DNA of 57,254 bases from an uncultured Phascolarctobacterium sp. (GCA_958448515.1 CAUDEF010000012.1:1-57254); one strand, 5' to 3'; numbered from the stretch's first letter, positions 24,903-33,782 are shown. Notes: generated by a model not told the origin, from the sequence alone. Program-made: numbers and translations.

Positions 24903-25850
24903 ATGTTAGATAAATATAAGCGTAAGATAGATTACATGCGGATATCAGTAACTGACAGATGTAATCTGAAATGCTGTTATTGCCGTCCTGAGACAGATGT
25001 GAAATTACAGCACTCGGATATTCTTACTTATGAAGAAATTTTACAGATTGCAGAAATTGCTCTGGAATCGGGAATAAACAAATTTAAGATTACCGGCGGA
25101 GAGCCGCTGCTGCGTAAAAATTGCTGTGAATTTTTGCGCCAGTTGAAAAAAGTTAACGGAGTAGAGCAGGTTACACTGACTACCAATGGAGTATTTCTTG
25201 AGCAGTATCTGCCCGAGCTTGCAGAAGCTAAAGTGGACGGAATTAATGTCAGCCTTGATACAGCTGATGAAAATATTTACCGCCAAATTACAGGACAAAA
25301 TCTGCTGACTAAAGTTTTGGCAGGCATTGAGCAGGCAGTTGCTGCCGGAATATCGGTTAAGCTGAACTGTGTACCGCTTGGGACACTTGCTGAAAAAGAA
25401 TTATTTGCTTTGCTTGATGTTGCAGAACGCTTGAAAGTGCCTGTACGGTTTATTGAACTGATGCCCCTGTCCTGCAACAGTAGTTTACAGGGAATGAGTG
25501 CAGATAAATTAAAAAAGGTACTCAAACTTTCCAAGAAAGATAATGTGAAATACGGCAATGGACCTGCTGTTTATTACAGGGCTGACGGTTACAGTATACC
25601 GGTTGGCATCATAGAGCCTTTGCATGGAAAGTTCTGTTCATCCTGCAACAGAGTACGTTTAACATCTACGGGATTTTTAAAAACTTGCCTGTACAGTGAT
25701 GCTGGTGCAGATTTAAAAACTGCCCTGCGTCAGAATGTTGATAAAAAATCTTTAGGCGAGGTTTTCAGAAAGGCTGTTTATGAAAAGCCCACAGGGCATA
25801 ATTTTGAAAGTGCTCCGGCAATTTTTCAGATGAATGAAATAGGAGGATAA
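24903..25850 (+). CDS. moaA: GTP 3',8-cyclase (molybdenum cofactor biosynthesis MoaA)
   Basis: Radical SAM enzyme that starts molybdopterin synthesis from GTP. The N-terminal cluster motif is DRCNLKCCYCRP near residue 18; the C-terminal cluster ligands are in FCSSCNRVRLTSTG and LKTCLYSD. The protein ends in Gly-Gly, the tail needed for catalysis in MoaA. 315 aa, normal length. It opens an operon running moaA-moaC-MOSC/moaB-modBCA-moeA-like-modE-like with gaps of a few nucleotides or overlaps. Confidence 0.97.
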   Translation: MLDKYKRKIDYMRISVTDRCNLKCCYCRPETDVKLQHSDILTYEEILQIAEIALESGINKFKITGGEPLLRKNCCEFLRQLKKVNGVEQVTLTTNGVFLEQYLPELAEAKVDGINVSLDTADENIYRQITGQNLLTKVLAGIEQAVAAGISVKLNCVPLGTLAEKELFALLDVAERLKVPVRFIELMPLSCNSSLQGMSADKLKKVLKLSKKDNVKYGNGPAVYYRADGYSIPVGIIEPLHGKFCSSCNRVRLTSTGFLKTCLYSDAGADLKTALRQNVDKKSLGEVFRKAVYEKPTGHNFESAPAIFQMNEIGG

Positions 25851-25851
25851 A

Positions 25852-26331
25852 ATGTCAGAATTAACTCATTTTGATGAACAGGGCAATGCTGTGATGGTTG
25901 ATATTTCTGATAAGGATATTACTTCGAGAACTGCAACAGCTACTGGAAAAATAAAAGTCAGCAGAGAAATTTTTGAACGTGTGCAGCAGGGAACCGTACA
26001 AAAGGGAGATGTTCTTGGTGTGGCAAGAGTGGCAGGTATTATGGGTGCAAAAAAAACGGCAGAGCTTATACCTTTATGTCATTTGCTGATGCTTACAAAA
26101 TGCAGCATTGATTTTCAGCTGCAGGCTGGCGAAGAATATTATATTACTGCCTTTTGTACAGTTAAAACCAATGGCAAAACAGGAGTGGAAATGGAAGCAT
26201 TAACAGGGGTGCAGATTGCATTGCTGACCATTTACGATATGTGCAAGGCTATAGATAAAAATATGGTTATAAGTGATGTACATCTGCTTACTAAAACTGG
26301 TGGAAAAAGTGGTGAATTTAAATGGGATTAA
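25852..26331 (+). CDS. moaC: Cyclic pyranopterin monophosphate synthase
   Basis: Second enzyme of molybdenum cofactor synthesis, converting the MoaA product to cPMP (159 aa). Conserved segments: MVDISDKDITSRTATATG at the start, IPLCHLLMLTKC mid-protein and GVEMEALTGVQIALLTIYDM with the catalytic KAIDK and KTGGKSG loop at the end. One nucleotide separates it from moaA; it overlaps the next gene by 10 nt. Confidence 0.97.
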   Translation: MSELTHFDEQGNAVMVDISDKDITSRTATATGKIKVSREIFERVQQGTVQKGDVLGVARVAGIMGAKKTAELIPLCHLLMLTKCSIDFQLQAGEEYYITAFCTVKTNGKTGVEMEALTGVQIALLTIYDMCKAIDKNMVISDVHLLTKTGGKSGEFKWD

Positions 26332-27263
26332 AGGGCGTAGTAAAAGCTGTTTGCATAAGTGAGCGTAAAGGCACTGAAAAAAAGCCTGTGGCAAAAGCTG
26401 TTTTTGTTGAAGGTTTTGGCATAGAAAATGATGCCCATGCGGGTAAATGGCACAGACAGGTTAGTTTGCTGTCTTATGAAAAAGTTGAAGACTTTAATCA
26501 GCGGGGCGGACAGGCAGAAACAGGTGCCTTTGGTGAGAATATTCTGGTTGAAGGCATTGATTTAAGAAATCTGCCAGTTGGCACAAGATTAATTTGCGGT
26601 GATATAGTTTTAAAAGTTACGCAGATTGGCAAGGAATGTCATGCCCATTGTCAGATTTATCACAGAGTAGGCGACTGCATTATGCCAAGGGAAGGTATTT
26701 TTGCTGAAGTGCTTCATGGCGGTGTAATGCGAGCCGGAGATGAAATACTGGTTGAGCCAAAAGGCGAAAATGCGCCTATGACAGCTGCCGTTATTACTTT
26801 AAGCGATAAAGGATTTGCCGGTGAACGCGTTGATACAAGCGGACCAAGAGCTGCTGGGCTGCTGGAGCAGACCGGATATGATGTTGTAGAAAAGGTATTG
26901 CTGCCTGATGAACAGAAATTACTGGAAAAAGCTTTAATCAGGCTTGCTGACAGCAGACAGGTTGATTTAATTGTTACAACCGGCGGTACAGGAATGTCAG
27001 TACGTGATCGCTCTCCGGAAGCGACACTTGCTGTGGCAACACGTATTGTTCCGGGTATAGCTGAGGCTATCAGAGCGGAATCTATGAAAATAACGCCAAG
27101 AGCTATGCTGGGAAGAGGCGTATCCGTATTAAGAAATAACACTTTGATTGTTAATCTTCCCGGAAGCCAAAAGGCAGTAGAGGAAAGCCTCAGTTTTGTA
27201 TTGCCTCATCTTGAACATGGCTTAAAAATTCTGAAAGGCTCAGCGTCGGAGTGTGGCAGATGA
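26322..27263 (+). CDS. MOSC domain-MoaB/MogA fusion protein
   Basis: Two-domain protein (313 aa). Residues 1-145 form a MOSC domain (VEGFGIENDAHAGKWHRQVSLL, with the conserved Cys in GKECHAHCQIYH), found in cofactor sulfurases and sulfur-transfer proteins. Residues 148-310 form a MoaB/MogA domain (AAVITLSDKGFAGERVDTSGP, VTTGGTGMSVRDRSPEA) that adenylates molybdopterin. The fusion would link adenylation with sulfur or selenium handling. Overlaps moaC and modB, so tightly coupled in the operon. Confidence 0.92.
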   Translation: MGLKGVVKAVCISERKGTEKKPVAKAVFVEGFGIENDAHAGKWHRQVSLLSYEKVEDFNQRGGQAETGAFGENILVEGIDLRNLPVGTRLICGDIVLKVTQIGKECHAHCQIYHRVGDCIMPREGIFAEVLHGGVMRAGDEILVEPKGENAPMTAAVITLSDKGFAGERVDTSGPRAAGLLEQTGYDVVEKVLLPDEQKLLEKALIRLADSRQVDLIVTTGGTGMSVRDRSPEATLAVATRIVPGIAEAIRAESMKITPRAMLGRGVSVLRNNTLIVNLPGSQKAVEESLSFVLPHLEHGLKILKGSASECGR

Positions 27264-27940
27264 TGGTGGATTTTACACCTGTATGGATATCACTGAAAAC
27301 AGCAGTGGTCACTATGGCTGTAGTCTTTGTGGCAGGCATTGCTGTTGCCTGGTGGGTGGTATCACGCAAAAATGAACATCTGAAAATTGTGGCAGATGGT
27401 GTTTTAACTTTGCCGCTGGTATTGCCGCCTACAGTGGCAGGATTTTTTTTGCTGTATGTTTTTGGCAATAACAGGGTTCTGGGAAAGTTTTTTATAGAAA
27501 CATTTAATGTGCAGATTGCTTTTTCATGGCTGGGAACAGTACTGGCGGCAGGTGTTATAGCCTTTCCGCTTATGTATCGTTCTGCCAGAGGAGCATTGGA
27601 ACAGGTTGATGGTGATTTTATAAATGCCGGAAGGACATTGGGTATGTCGGAGCAGAGTATTTTTTTCAGAGTACTGCTGCCCAATGCCCTGCCTGGAATT
27701 ATTACAGGCGGTATTCTTTCTTTTGCCAGAGCTTTGGGCGAATTTGGGGCGACGGCAATGATTGCCGGAAATATTGCCGGTGAAACTAGAACTTTGCCTT
27801 TGGCTGTATATTCTGCTGTAATTTCCGGTGATATGGATGTGGCTGCTGATTATGTAATTATTATTATGGCTGTTTGTTTTGTGATAGTTGTCGGAATGAA
27901 CTTGTACCAGTATCGTTGTAAAAAAAGGCAGGAAATGTAA
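27260..27940 (+). CDS. modB: Molybdate ABC transporter permease
   Basis: Inner-membrane permease (226 aa) for molybdate import, with about five membrane segments. The ABC permease EAA loop is visible as GRTLGMSEQSIFFRVLLPN, and ARALGEFGATAMIAGNI is the ModB signature. The ATG at 27260 overlaps the previous TGA and has GGAG 8 nt upstream; a GTG at 27251 is less likely. Followed immediately by modC. Confidence 0.95.
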   Translation: MMVDFTPVWISLKTAVVTMAVVFVAGIAVAWWVVSRKNEHLKIVADGVLTLPLVLPPTVAGFFLLYVFGNNRVLGKFFIETFNVQIAFSWLGTVLAAGVIAFPLMYRSARGALEQVDGDFINAGRTLGMSEQSIFFRVLLPNALPGIITGGILSFARALGEFGATAMIAGNIAGETRTLPLAVYSAVISGDMDVAADYVIIIMAVCFVIVVGMNLYQYRCKKRQEM

Positions 27941-28609
27941 ATGCTGCTGGAAGTTAATATAAAAAAGAAACTTAGAAATTTTATCCTGCAGGCAGATTTT
28001 AAGCTGGAAAATGAAATTTTAGGACTTATGGGAAGCAGCGGCAGCGGAAAGAGCATGCTGCTTAAATGTCTTGCCGGAATTGAGTCGCCTGATGAGGGTT
28101 ATATAATTTTAGATGGTGTTACTTTATTTGACAGTACTAAAAATATTAATGGGGCAGTACAGAAAAGGGGTATAGGCTATTTGTTTCAAAACTATGCACT
28201 TTTTCCTAATATGAGTGTTGCAGAAAATATTTTGTGCGGCTTGCGTGCCAAAAACTATACTAAAGGGGAGTGCAATGAAAAGTTAAAGCAATTAGTAAGT
28301 CTGTTCAGACTCAATGGCATGGAAAATGCTTTTCCGCGTCAGCTGAGCGGCGGACAAAAACAGCGAGTTGCTCTGGCACGGCTTTTAGGTGCTGAGCCGG
28401 AAATTATTTTATTGGACGAACCTTTTTCTGCTCTGGATGCAGATTTGAAAGAAGAGCTGCAGGCTGAGCTGAAAATATTATTGAAAAATTATGGAAAAGC
28501 TGCTGTTTTGGTAAGCCATGACAAGCAGGAAGTGTACAGGATTTCCGGCAGGCAGTTTTATATAAAAGATGGCATAGTAGCAGAAAGGAAGATCAGTGAT
28601 AATGTCTAG
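27941..28609 (+). CDS. modC: Molybdate ABC transporter ATPase, short form
   Basis: ATPase for the molybdate importer (222 aa). Walker A GSSGSGKSM, signature LSGGQKQRVALARLL, Walker B IILLDEPFSALD and the switch His (VSHDKQE) are present. E. coli ModC is about 350 aa; the C-terminal Mop domain that senses molybdate and inhibits transport is absent here. It overlaps modA by 8 nt. Confidence 0.95.
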   Translation: MLLEVNIKKKLRNFILQADFKLENEILGLMGSSGSGKSMLLKCLAGIESPDEGYIILDGVTLFDSTKNINGAVQKRGIGYLFQNYALFPNMSVAENILCGLRAKNYTKGECNEKLKQLVSLFRLNGMENAFPRQLSGGQKQRVALARLLGAEPEIILLDEPFSALDADLKEELQAELKILLKNYGKAAVLVSHDKQEVYRISGRQFYIKDGIVAERKISDNV

Positions 28610-29396
28610 ATTAGTATTTTTCTTATCAGCATTTATTTTTGCTATTGGTTTGTGTATAGGCTGCGGCAATGACAAAGAACATGAGCAGAAAACAGTTAAG
28701 ATAGCAGCTGCTGCAAGTCTGGAAAAAGTTTTTGAAGAAGAGCTGATACCTGCTTTTGCTAAAAAAAATCCTGATGTAAAAATAGAGGGAGTTTATGACA
28801 GTTCAGGCAAGCTGCAGATGCAGATCGAAAATGGCCTTGGGGCAGATTTATTTTTTTCGGCAGCTGAGAAGCAGATGCAGGTACTTCAGGAAAAAGGTTT
28901 TATTGCTTCCGAAAAAATTGTACCATTGCTGGAAAATAAACTGGTGCTGATTGTCAATAAAAATGGTAATGTAAGTATTAATGATTTTGCTGAATTAGGC
29001 AGTGTAAACAGACCTGCTATTGGCGATCCTGAGAGCGTTCCTGCTGGACAATATGCAAAAGAGGCACTGCAAAAAATTGGTGTATGGGACAAGGTTATAG
29101 CAAAAGCCAGCCTTGGTACAAATGTAACAGAGGTATTGTACTGGGTTGCTGAAGGCAGTGCTGATGCCGGAATTGTGTATGCTACAGACGCAGCTGTAAA
29201 TAAAAACGTTGCAGTAGCGGCAAAATTGCCTGACGGAATTTTGCAAAAGGAAGTAATTTATCCTCTGGCTGTTTTGCAAAAATCAGCAGGAAAACCAGAA
29301 GCTGTTAAATTTTATGAATTTCTGCAAAGCCGGGAGGCTGCACAAATTTTTAAAAACCGGGGATTTGAGGTTGCTGGAGAGGTGCATGAAAAATGA
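28602..29396 (+). CDS. modA: Molybdate-binding lipoprotein
   Basis: Periplasmic molybdate/tungstate receptor (264 aa). The lipobox LCIGC follows a signal segment, then the ModA core: VKIAAAASLEKVFEEELIPAF, VYDSSGKLQMQIENGLGADLFFSA, IGDPESVPAGQYAKEAL and EGSADAGIVYATDA. The ATG at 28602 has GGAAG 8 nt upstream; the GTG at 28596 is a weaker option. Third gene of modBCA; its stop overlaps the next ATG. Confidence 0.95.
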   Translation: MSRLVFFLSAFIFAIGLCIGCGNDKEHEQKTVKIAAAASLEKVFEEELIPAFAKKNPDVKIEGVYDSSGKLQMQIENGLGADLFFSAAEKQMQVLQEKGFIASEKIVPLLENKLVLIVNKNGNVSINDFAELGSVNRPAIGDPESVPAGQYAKEALQKIGVWDKVIAKASLGTNVTEVLYWVAEGSADAGIVYATDAAVNKNVAVAAKLPDGILQKEVIYPLAVLQKSAGKPEAVKFYEFLQSREAAQIFKNRGFEVAGEVHEK

Positions 29397-30418
29397 AACT
29401 TATAAAAACAGTTGATGCGGTGGGTTGTGTGCTGGTTCATGATATGACTCAGATTATAAAGGGTGTAACTAAGGACGCAGTCTTCAGAAAGGGGCACATA
29501 GTCAGGGAAGAAGATATTCCTGTTTTGTTATCTATAGGCAAGGAACATTTATATGTCTGGGAAGCAGATGAAAATCTGCTGCATGAAAATGACGCAGCAG
29601 ATATTTTGTGCTCTGTATGCAAAAATGAGGGTATGTCAGAATCTCCTGTAAAGGAAGGTAAGATTGAACTTGCTGCTGAATATGACGGACTTTTGAAAAT
29701 CGATAAAGAAAAACTTTTTAAAGTAAACAGTTTTGGGCAGATGATGATTGCGGCACGTCATGGCAATACCCCTGTTAAAAAAGGTGATAAGATTGCCGGA
29801 ACACGCATCATACCTTTAGTTATTGAAAAAGAAAAAATGAAGCAGGTAAAAGCTATTTGCGGAAGTGAGCCTATTTTTAAACTTTTACCGTACCGTAGAA
29901 AAAAGGCTGCAATAATTACTACAGGCAGTGAGGTTTATTACGGAAGAATTAAAGATACATTTACTCCGGTGATTGAAGAAAAACTTGCTGAATATGGTAT
30001 TGAAGCAGTCTATAAAACAGTTTTATCTGATGAACATGAAAAAATTACGCAGGAAATCAAAAGAGCGGTTGCAGAATATGGCGCAGAAATGGTACTTTGT
30101 ACCGGAGGGATGAGTGTTGATCCTGATGACAGAACACCTTTGGCAATTAAAAATACCGGTGCTGAGATAATTTCCTATGGCGCACCTGTACTGCCAGGAG
30201 CAATGTTTTTGCTGGCTTATTTGGATGGTGTGCCTGTTATGGGCTTGCCGGGATGTGTAATGTATGCTAAAAGGACGATATTTGATCTTGTTTTGCCGCG
30301 TGTTGCTGCTGATGACAGGGTAACTTCCAAAGAGCTGGCAGCTTTGGGTGAAGGCGGATTATGCCTCAATTGCCATGTATGTACTTATCCCAATTGCGGA
30401 TTTGGTAAGGGCTGGTAA
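29393..30418 (+). CDS. MoeA-like molybdopterin-binding protein with C-terminal Cys cluster
   Basis: Molybdopterin-binding protein of 341 aa, shorter than canonical MoeA (about 400 aa). The MoCF domain is clear (AIITTGSEVYYGRIKDTFTP near residue 173, LCTGGMSVDPDDRTP near residue 238, PGAMFLLAYLDGVPVMGLPGC near residue 262). The N-terminal half (AVGCVLVHDMTQIIKG, FRKGHIVREED) is related to MoeA-domain 1. The last 20 residues hold CLNCHVCTYPNC (C-x2-C-x2-C-x4-C), which could bind zinc or Fe-S. Probably inserts molybdenum; the Cys tail may serve selenium or sulfur transfer, inferred only. Confidence 0.88.
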   Translation: MKLIKTVDAVGCVLVHDMTQIIKGVTKDAVFRKGHIVREEDIPVLLSIGKEHLYVWEADENLLHENDAADILCSVCKNEGMSESPVKEGKIELAAEYDGLLKIDKEKLFKVNSFGQMMIAARHGNTPVKKGDKIAGTRIIPLVIEKEKMKQVKAICGSEPIFKLLPYRRKKAAIITTGSEVYYGRIKDTFTPVIEEKLAEYGIEAVYKTVLSDEHEKITQEIKRAVAEYGAEMVLCTGGMSVDPDDRTPLAIKNTGAEIISYGAPVLPGAMFLLAYLDGVPVMGLPGCVMYAKRTIFDLVLPRVAADDRVTSKELAALGEGGLCLNCHVCTYPNCGFGKGW

Positions 30419-30419
30419 G

Positions 30420-30755
30420 ATGAAAGTTAAAAATTTTCATGTTAAGGTAAGAGTATATAATGACGAAATAAATTTTGGCAAAGGTGTAGCGCAGCTCCTG
30501 CAGCTGATTGAGGCTAACGGTTCTCTTGCAGCTGCTTATAAAGCTATGTCAATGTCTTCCAGTAAAGCGTGGAAGATTTTAAATAAGGCAGAACATGATT
30601 TAGGCTTTGCTCTTGTTTCAGGAAGCAGCGGTGGCAGAAATGGCGGAGGAACCAGGCTTACAGAAGAAGGAAAAGCATTTTTGCAGCAGTATCTTCTGTT
30701 TGAGCAGGATGTGCAGAATTATGCCAAAATGAGTTTTACAAAATATTTTAAATAG
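30420..30755 (+). CDS. ModE-type winged helix DNA-binding protein (single domain)
   Basis: DNA-binding protein of 111 aa matching the N-terminal wHTH domain of the molybdate regulator ModE (GVAQLLQLIEANGSLAAAYKAM with SMSSSKAWKILNKAE, then GGRNGGGTRLTEEGKAFL). The paired Mop domains that sense molybdate in full-length ModE (about 260 aa) are absent. It begins 2 nt after the MoeA-like stop at 30420; a longer upstream frame lies within that gene. It probably regulates the mod/moa operon, by a ligand or mechanism not visible here. Confidence 0.87.
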   Translation: MKVKNFHVKVRVYNDEINFGKGVAQLLQLIEANGSLAAAYKAMSMSSSKAWKILNKAEHDLGFALVSGSSGGRNGGGTRLTEEGKAFLQQYLLFEQDVQNYAKMSFTKYFK

Positions 30756-30756
30756 C

Positions 30757-30792
30757 AAAAGGCACTGAAATTATTCAGTGCTTTTTATTTTT
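30757..30792 (+). terminator. Terminator of moa-mod operon
   Basis: Stem AAAAGGCACTGAA/TTCAGTGCTTTTT with a 3-nt loop and a T-rich tail. Confidence 0.88.
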
Positions 30793-30835
30793 TTGCTGTA
30801 AAAATGAAGATTTTTACTAAAAGTTTAGAAAATAC

Positions 30836-30865
30836 TTGTTTTTTATGCTATGTTTAGTATACAAT
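30836..30865 (+). promoter_or_regulatory. Promoter for pckA
   Basis: TTGTTT (30836-30841) with TATACA (30858) or TACAAT (30860-30865) at 16-18 nt spacing, about 35 nt before the pckA ribosome site. Confidence 0.5.
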
Positions 30866-30900
30866 ATACAGTATTATGATATACGATATTGGAGGTTTTT

Positions 30901-32466
30901 ATGGCGCTCACAAAGTTACGCAGAGAAATTGATCAGGTTTTGAATATGGCTGTATTTGATTTGACTCGAGAAGAGCTTGTTAAAGAGGCATTAGAAAATA
31001 AAGAAGGTGTACTGTCTGATAAAGGTGCACTGCGTGTTGAAACTGGTAAGCATACCGGACGTTCTCCTAAAGATAAATTTATTGTTGATGATGAAGTAAC
31101 ACACAATGAAGTGTGCTGGACTAATAACCAACCCTGCAGTAAAGAAACTTTTGATAAATTGTATGCTAAATGTCTGAATTATATTAAGGAACATAAGGTT
31201 TACGTTACAGATGTCTATGCAGGAGCAGATGCAAAATATCGACTTCCTGTACGTTTTGTCAACGAACTGGCATGGCATCAGCTTTTTATAAAAAATCTTT
31301 TTATCAGCAATGAACAGGTTCCTGCTGACGCTGAAGGATTTACCGTTTTATGCGTGCCTGGAGTTGAAGCTGATCCGGCAGTTGATGGTACCAGAAGCGA
31401 AACCTTTATTATTTTAAATCTTACTGAAAAAGTTGTTTTAATCGGCGGCGGTCGCTATGCCGGAGAAATGAAAAAAGGTATTTTCTCTGTTATGAACTAC
31501 CTTCTGCCTAAGCAGGGCGTTTTTTCCATGCACTGTTCTGCCAATATTGGCAAAGATGGCGATACTGCGCTGTTTTTTGGCCTGAGCGGTACCGGAAAAA
31601 CTACCTTGTCTGCTGATGGCGCGCGTAAACTTATTGGTGATGACGAGCATGGCTGGAGTGACGAAGGTATTTTCAATATTGAAGGCGGCTGCTATGCAAA
31701 GTGCATCAATCTTACTGAAGAAGCTGAACCGCAGATTTATCGTGCTATTCGCGAAAATGCAGTTTTAGAAAACGTAATGCTTGATGAAAACGGCACTGCT
31801 GACTATGCGGATGTTACTTTAACCGAAAATACACGTGCAGCTTACCCTCTTTATCATATTGAAAATGCAGAGATTCCCAGTGTGGCAGGACATCCTAAAA
31901 CCGTTATCTTTTTAACGGCTGATGCATTTGGTGTACTTCCGCCGGTTGCAAAGCTGTCTACAAATCAGGCTATGTATCACTATCTGGCTGGCTATACAAG
32001 CAAGGTTGCAGGTACTGAACGCGGTATTACCGAGCCTGAAGCTACTTTTTCCATTGGCTTTGGCGAGCCATTCCTGCCCTTGGAGCCTTTGATATATGCA
32101 AAAATGCTGGGAGAAAATATAGAGAAGCATCAAACCGATGTATATCTTGTTAATACCGGCTGGAGCGGCGGCCCGTACGGTGTTGGCAGCCGTATTAAAC
32201 TTGCTTATACAAGAGCGATAGTTAATGCTATTTTGGACGGAAGTCTGAAAGAAGAAAAATGGGAAAACTTCCCCGTATTTAATTTTATGGTTCCGCAGGC
32301 TTGCAAAGGTGTACCGCAGGAGCTGTTTGTACCTAAAAATACCTGGAAAGATAAAGCAGCTTATGATAGCCAGTTAGCAAAACTTGCTAAATTATTTAAT
32401 GAAAATAATAAAAAATTCCATGGTTTGCTTCCTGACGAAATTTTAAATGCCGGTCCTGTTATGTAA
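30901..32466 (+). CDS. pckA: Phosphoenolpyruvate carboxykinase (ATP)
   Basis: Interconverts oxaloacetate and phosphoenolpyruvate with ATP/ADP (521 aa). The kinase P-loop is FFGLSGTGKTTLSADG near residue 220; the metal/oxaloacetate region includes HTGRSPKDKFIV near residue 45 and GRYAGEMKKGIFSVMNYLLP near residue 185. In fermenting Negativicutes it can link glycolysis to the succinate branch by fixing CO2. GGAGG is 6 nt before the ATG at 30901; the upstream TTG at 30889 is not needed. Monocistronic with a terminator. Confidence 0.97.
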   Translation: MALTKLRREIDQVLNMAVFDLTREELVKEALENKEGVLSDKGALRVETGKHTGRSPKDKFIVDDEVTHNEVCWTNNQPCSKETFDKLYAKCLNYIKEHKVYVTDVYAGADAKYRLPVRFVNELAWHQLFIKNLFISNEQVPADAEGFTVLCVPGVEADPAVDGTRSETFIILNLTEKVVLIGGGRYAGEMKKGIFSVMNYLLPKQGVFSMHCSANIGKDGDTALFFGLSGTGKTTLSADGARKLIGDDEHGWSDEGIFNIEGGCYAKCINLTEEAEPQIYRAIRENAVLENVMLDENGTADYADVTLTENTRAAYPLYHIENAEIPSVAGHPKTVIFLTADAFGVLPPVAKLSTNQAMYHYLAGYTSKVAGTERGITEPEATFSIGFGEPFLPLEPLIYAKMLGENIEKHQTDVYLVNTGWSGGPYGVGSRIKLAYTRAIVNAILDGSLKEEKWENFPVFNFMVPQACKGVPQELFVPKNTWKDKAAYDSQLAKLAKLFNENNKKFHGLLPDEILNAGPVM

Positions 32467-32474
32467 TATATAAT

Positions 32475-32518
32475 AAAAAGACACTGATTCAGATTATTTT
32501 GAGTCAGTGTCTTTTTTT
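32475..32518. terminator. Bidirectional terminator between pckA and acyltransferase gene
   Basis: Stem AAAAAGACACTGA/TCAGTGTCTTTTT. The right arm overlaps the 3' end of the convergent acyltransferase gene. Confidence 0.85.
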
Positions 32519-33591
32519 CTCAGTAATGGTATTGTCTGAATGTTTCCTATAAGGTATTTATGAAATGGTATTCGCACCAGAATTTCTACAGATAATATAC
32601 TAAAGAGCAGCATTATTACAAACAATAAAGGGTAAAAAATGACTTGTTCGGGAGTAATATTAACTGCAAGCAGCATTTTTGCTCCCAGCTGCATGAAAAG
32701 TATATGTAAAAGAAAAATACCAAAGGAATAATTGCCTATATAGGTTATAAGTTTGGATGAAAAAGATTTTTGCAGGCTTAATTTTACGGTATATCTGAAG
32801 ATAAGACCTATAATTACAGTATATAAAATAAGATTTAAAGGAAAACATATAAATTCTAAAGCAGGGTTATTGTGCCAGTAGTATTTTGACTGCCAGCATA
32901 TTGCAACCAGAGGAATACTCATTAGCAGCAGGTATGATAAATGTCTGGTGTGCGCATCAATCCAGTTCAGCAGTTGTTTTTGATAAATCCATGCCGCAAT
33001 ACCAAAAGAGAAATAAGCTATATATCGTAAAAAAGTCAGAGCCATAATTAGATACATGAGTATTGGTTCGGAAATATTAAGGGCATTAACTGACTTCCAG
33101 GTAATCTGCAGAATAATTACAGCCAAAAAGTATAATATAAGATTATTTTGCCTGTAAGACTGCATAAATAACTTTATGATTAGCGGATAAAAAATAAAAA
33201 AGCCGAATAAGGCTCTGAAAAAACCAAGATGAATAGCAGCAGTTCCTGTAAGCAGCATTTTGGTAATTTGCCAGATACTGTACTCAGAATTTGTATAAAA
33301 ATATGTTCCTAATATGTACATCAGTGAAAATAACAGATATGGTGATAGTACGGAAAAGAACATTTTTCTGAAGAAGCTGAAACTGTAGGCATCGGCGTGT
33401 TTGTGCTTGCCGGAAAAAATATAACCGGATATAAACATGAACAGCGGTACTGCAAACAGGGAAATAATATCCAAAAGCATTGCTGACAGGGTTATAAGTG
33501 TTTCTGTGTTATTCCTACTGAAAAACCATGTTGTATGCATCATTATAACGCCTAAAACAACAAAGCCGCGCATTAATAAAGTAAGCTGCAT
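32494..33591 (-). CDS. Acyltransferase 3 family membrane protein
   Basis: Integral membrane O-acyltransferase (365 aa) with about ten hydrophobic segments. The family's N-terminal Arg-His pair is visible as RGFVVLGVIMMHTTWFF, and FAVPLFMFISGYIFSGK matches the conserved third helix region. Such enzymes acetylate or succinylate cell-surface glycans. The C-terminal tail reads RIPFHKYLIGNIQTIPLL. Single gene; the substrate is not known. Confidence 0.88.
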   Translation of the reverse strand: MQLTLLMRGFVVLGVIMMHTTWFFSRNNTETLITLSAMLLDIISLFAVPLFMFISGYIFSGKHKHADAYSFSFFRKMFFSVLSPYLLFSLMYILGTYFYTNSEYSIWQITKMLLTGTAAIHLGFFRALFGFFIFYPLIIKLFMQSYRQNNLILYFLAVIILQITWKSVNALNISEPILMYLIMALTFLRYIAYFSFGIAAWIYQKQLLNWIDAHTRHLSYLLLMSIPLVAICWQSKYYWHNNPALEFICFPLNLILYTVIIGLIFRYTVKLSLQKSFSSKLITYIGNYSFGIFLLHILFMQLGAKMLLAVNITPEQVIFYPLLFVIMLLFSILSVEILVRIPFHKYLIGNIQTIPLLRKKDTDSK

Positions 33592-33782
33592 AATTTGTTC
33601 TCCTTTTATCTTTGTTCATTTTCATTCTACTCCTGCTGTCAAGATGATAAATGTGAATATAGGGTCTATATAATTATCCGAATATTTAAAAATTAAAATA
33701 AATTATAATTTAGAAAAATAATGTAAAATATATATAATGATTGTAGATAATATTGTGAAAAGAATATGAACTTTAAATAAAA
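33592..33782. other. AT-rich intergenic region
   Basis: About 190 bp upstream of the acyltransferase gene. It should hold that gene's promoter (minus strand) but no clear -35/-10 pair was identified. No coding frame or RNA gene was seen. Confidence 0.4.
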
